Program-made: the position numbers and the translations under genes
Source: Crateriforma sp964453205
GTDB taxonomy: Bacteria > Planctomycetota > Planctomycetia > Pirellulales > Pirellulaceae
Reading direction: 5' to 3'
NCBI GenBank assembly: GCA_964453205.1
Contig: CAYVRC010000225.1
Location: 1 to 7,651, forward strand
Length of the DNA: 7,651 bases
The notes under the pieces: generated by a model
Databases searched by the model: none
Told to the model about the DNA's origin: nothing
What the model saw: only the letters and a program-made list of their open reading frames with translations
Shown: piece by piece, positions 6,814-7,651 of the stretch
Numbering within the stretch: the stretch's first letter is position 1
Layout: the number at the start of each line of letters is the position of its first letter

Positions 6814-7651
6814 GTGACCCAGACCAAAACAGACCGAGCTGACATTCCAGTGGACGAACCTCTCGATCCGGAAGTGATCTCCTTTCGGGCTCGGTTCGAC
6901 CACCGCAGTCCCCTGGATGAGATCGTCAAAGAAGGAGCCAGACGCATGCTGCAAGCGGCGATCGACGCCGAAGTGGAGGCCTCCATCGCCATGCACGCCG
7001 ATCGCACCGACGAGCGTGGAAGACGCTTGGTCGTGAAGAACGGAAGCCTCCCCGAGCGAGAGATCCTCACCGGGGCCGGGGCCATCCCCGTCACTCAAGG
7101 TCGAGTTCGCGACAACGATCCTGATCAGGGCAAGCGAGTCACATTCTCCCCGAGCGTCCTGCCAAGCTACCTGCGAAAGACCAAGGCCATCGAGGAACTC
7201 ATCCCGTGGCTGTACCTCAAAGGCGTCTCGACAGGCGATTTCGGCGAAGCGTTGCAGTCGCTCGTCGGCGAGCGTGCCGCTGGGCTGAGCGCGAACGTCG
7301 TTTGTCGCCTCATGGAACAATGGTGCAGCGAGTACGACGACTGGAGCAAGCGGGATCTGTCGGGCGAGCAGTACGTTTACGTCTGGGCCGATGGCATTCA
7401 CGCCAAGGTGCGGCTGGAAGACGATGCCAACAAAAAGCAGTGTTTATTGGTGCGGATGGGAGCAACGCCCGATGGCCAGAAAGAATTGATCGCCGTGTTG
7501 GACGGTTACCGCGAGAGCGAACAGAGTTGGAGCGAGTTGCTGGTCGACCTGAAACAACGCGGCCTGCAATTGTCACCGAAGATCGCCGTCGGTGACGGTG
7601 CTCTTGGTTTCTGGGCGGCGATCCGGAAGGTGTTTCCTGACACTCGCGAGC
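6814..7651 (+). CDS. IS256-family (Mutator-type) transposase, 3' end beyond window
   Basis: The first 279 codons of a DDE transposase, usually about 400 residues or more in this family, so over a third is outside the window. The start is GTG at 6814, supported by AAAGGA at 6801-6806 with a seven-base spacer; no ATG occurs before codon 45. The N-terminal part shows SPLDEIVKEGARRMLQAAIDAEVEA (32-56), the usual first helix of the family. Then come a DNA-binding segment with LPSYLRKTKAIEELIPWLYLKG (116-137), the first catalytic Asp in WADGIHAKV (191-199, D193) and the second in VGDGALGFW (259-267, D261). The catalytic Glu lies beyond the right edge. The reading frame is unbroken, so nothing here suggests decay. 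It is transcribed divergently from the sugar-handling genes and is not functionally tied to them. Confidence 0.93.
   Translation, partial: MTQTKTDRADIPVDEPLDPEVISFRARFDHRSPLDEIVKEGARRMLQAAIDAEVEASIAMHADRTDERGRRLVVKNGSLPEREILTGAGAIPVTQGRVRDNDPDQGKRVTFSPSVLPSYLRKTKAIEELIPWLYLKGVSTGDFGEALQSLVGERAAGLSANVVCRLMEQWCSEYDDWSKRDLSGEQYVYVWADGIHAKVRLEDDANKKQCLLVRMGATPDGQKELIAVLDGYRESEQSWSELLVDLKQRGLQLSPKIAVGDGALGFWAAIRKVFPDTRE

Larger units (their letters stand above)
6740..7651 (+). mobile_element. IS256-family insertion sequence, left part only
   Basis: The element is recognised by its transposase gene. The left end is not resolved, because terminal inverted repeats and target-site duplication cannot be matched without the right end, which lies beyond the window. 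It probably falls in the AT-richer stretch between about 6655 and 6800; the start given is a placeholder. The leader contains GTTGGA/TCCAAC (6765-6770/6781-6786), a hairpin just upstream of the ribosome binding site. Hairpins at this place in insertion sequences can limit transposase expression from outside transcripts. Confidence 0.5.

Noticed and set aside
6628..7401. Minus-strand open frame of 257 codons opposite the transposase
   Set aside because: Most of it is antisense to an intact IS256 transposase with both catalytic Asp residues visible; only its last 26 codons are of interest and are reported separately.
1..7651. CRISPR array, tRNA, rRNA, toxin-antitoxin or defence system
   Set aside because: No regularly spaced repeats, cloverleaf or T-loop motif, rRNA signature or defence-type domain was seen on either strand.

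Overview
The window looks like chromosomal DNA from a planctomycete, probably of the Rhodopirellula/Pirellula type. The basis is its gene content: an exported PhoD-like phosphatase, a sulfatase joined to a BNR sialidase-like domain, a secreted sugar-isomerase-like TIM barrel, and a Tat-type Gfo/Idh/MocA oxidoreductase. Codons are GC-rich and Shine-Dalgarno sites are weak or absent. This assignment is inference from family knowledge; there is no rRNA or marker gene here.

Layout. Positions 1-154 (minus) hold a possible incomplete gene running off the left edge. Positions 162-1673 (minus) encode a complete PhoD-like metallophosphatase with its own AT-richer leader (1674-1937). Positions 1938-6516 (minus) hold three closely spaced genes that read as one transcription unit, in the order oxidoreductase (6516-5143), TIM-barrel epimerase/isomerase (5119-4256), sulfatase-sialidase fusion (4187-1938). 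Gaps are 23 and 68 bases. Positions 6517-6813 are a divergent intergenic region. From 6814 to the right edge, on the plus strand, runs the first ~280 codons of an IS256-family transposase.

The three-gene unit is best read as a small polysaccharide/sugar-acid handling module. The sulfatase-sialidase polypeptide would act outside the cytoplasm on sulfated, possibly acidic glycans. The oxidoreductase and TIM-barrel protein would oxidise or isomerise the released sugar, and both carry N-termini resembling twin-arginine signals. The substrate cannot be read from the sequence.

The most unusual points are the fusion of a sulfatase with a BNR propeller in one chain, and an apparent in-frame internal loss inside that propeller near position 1992, where the conserved HSD motif is joined directly to what looks like the extreme C-terminal ARIRW..PN motif. 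I found no CRISPR array, tRNA, rRNA or recognisable new defence system.
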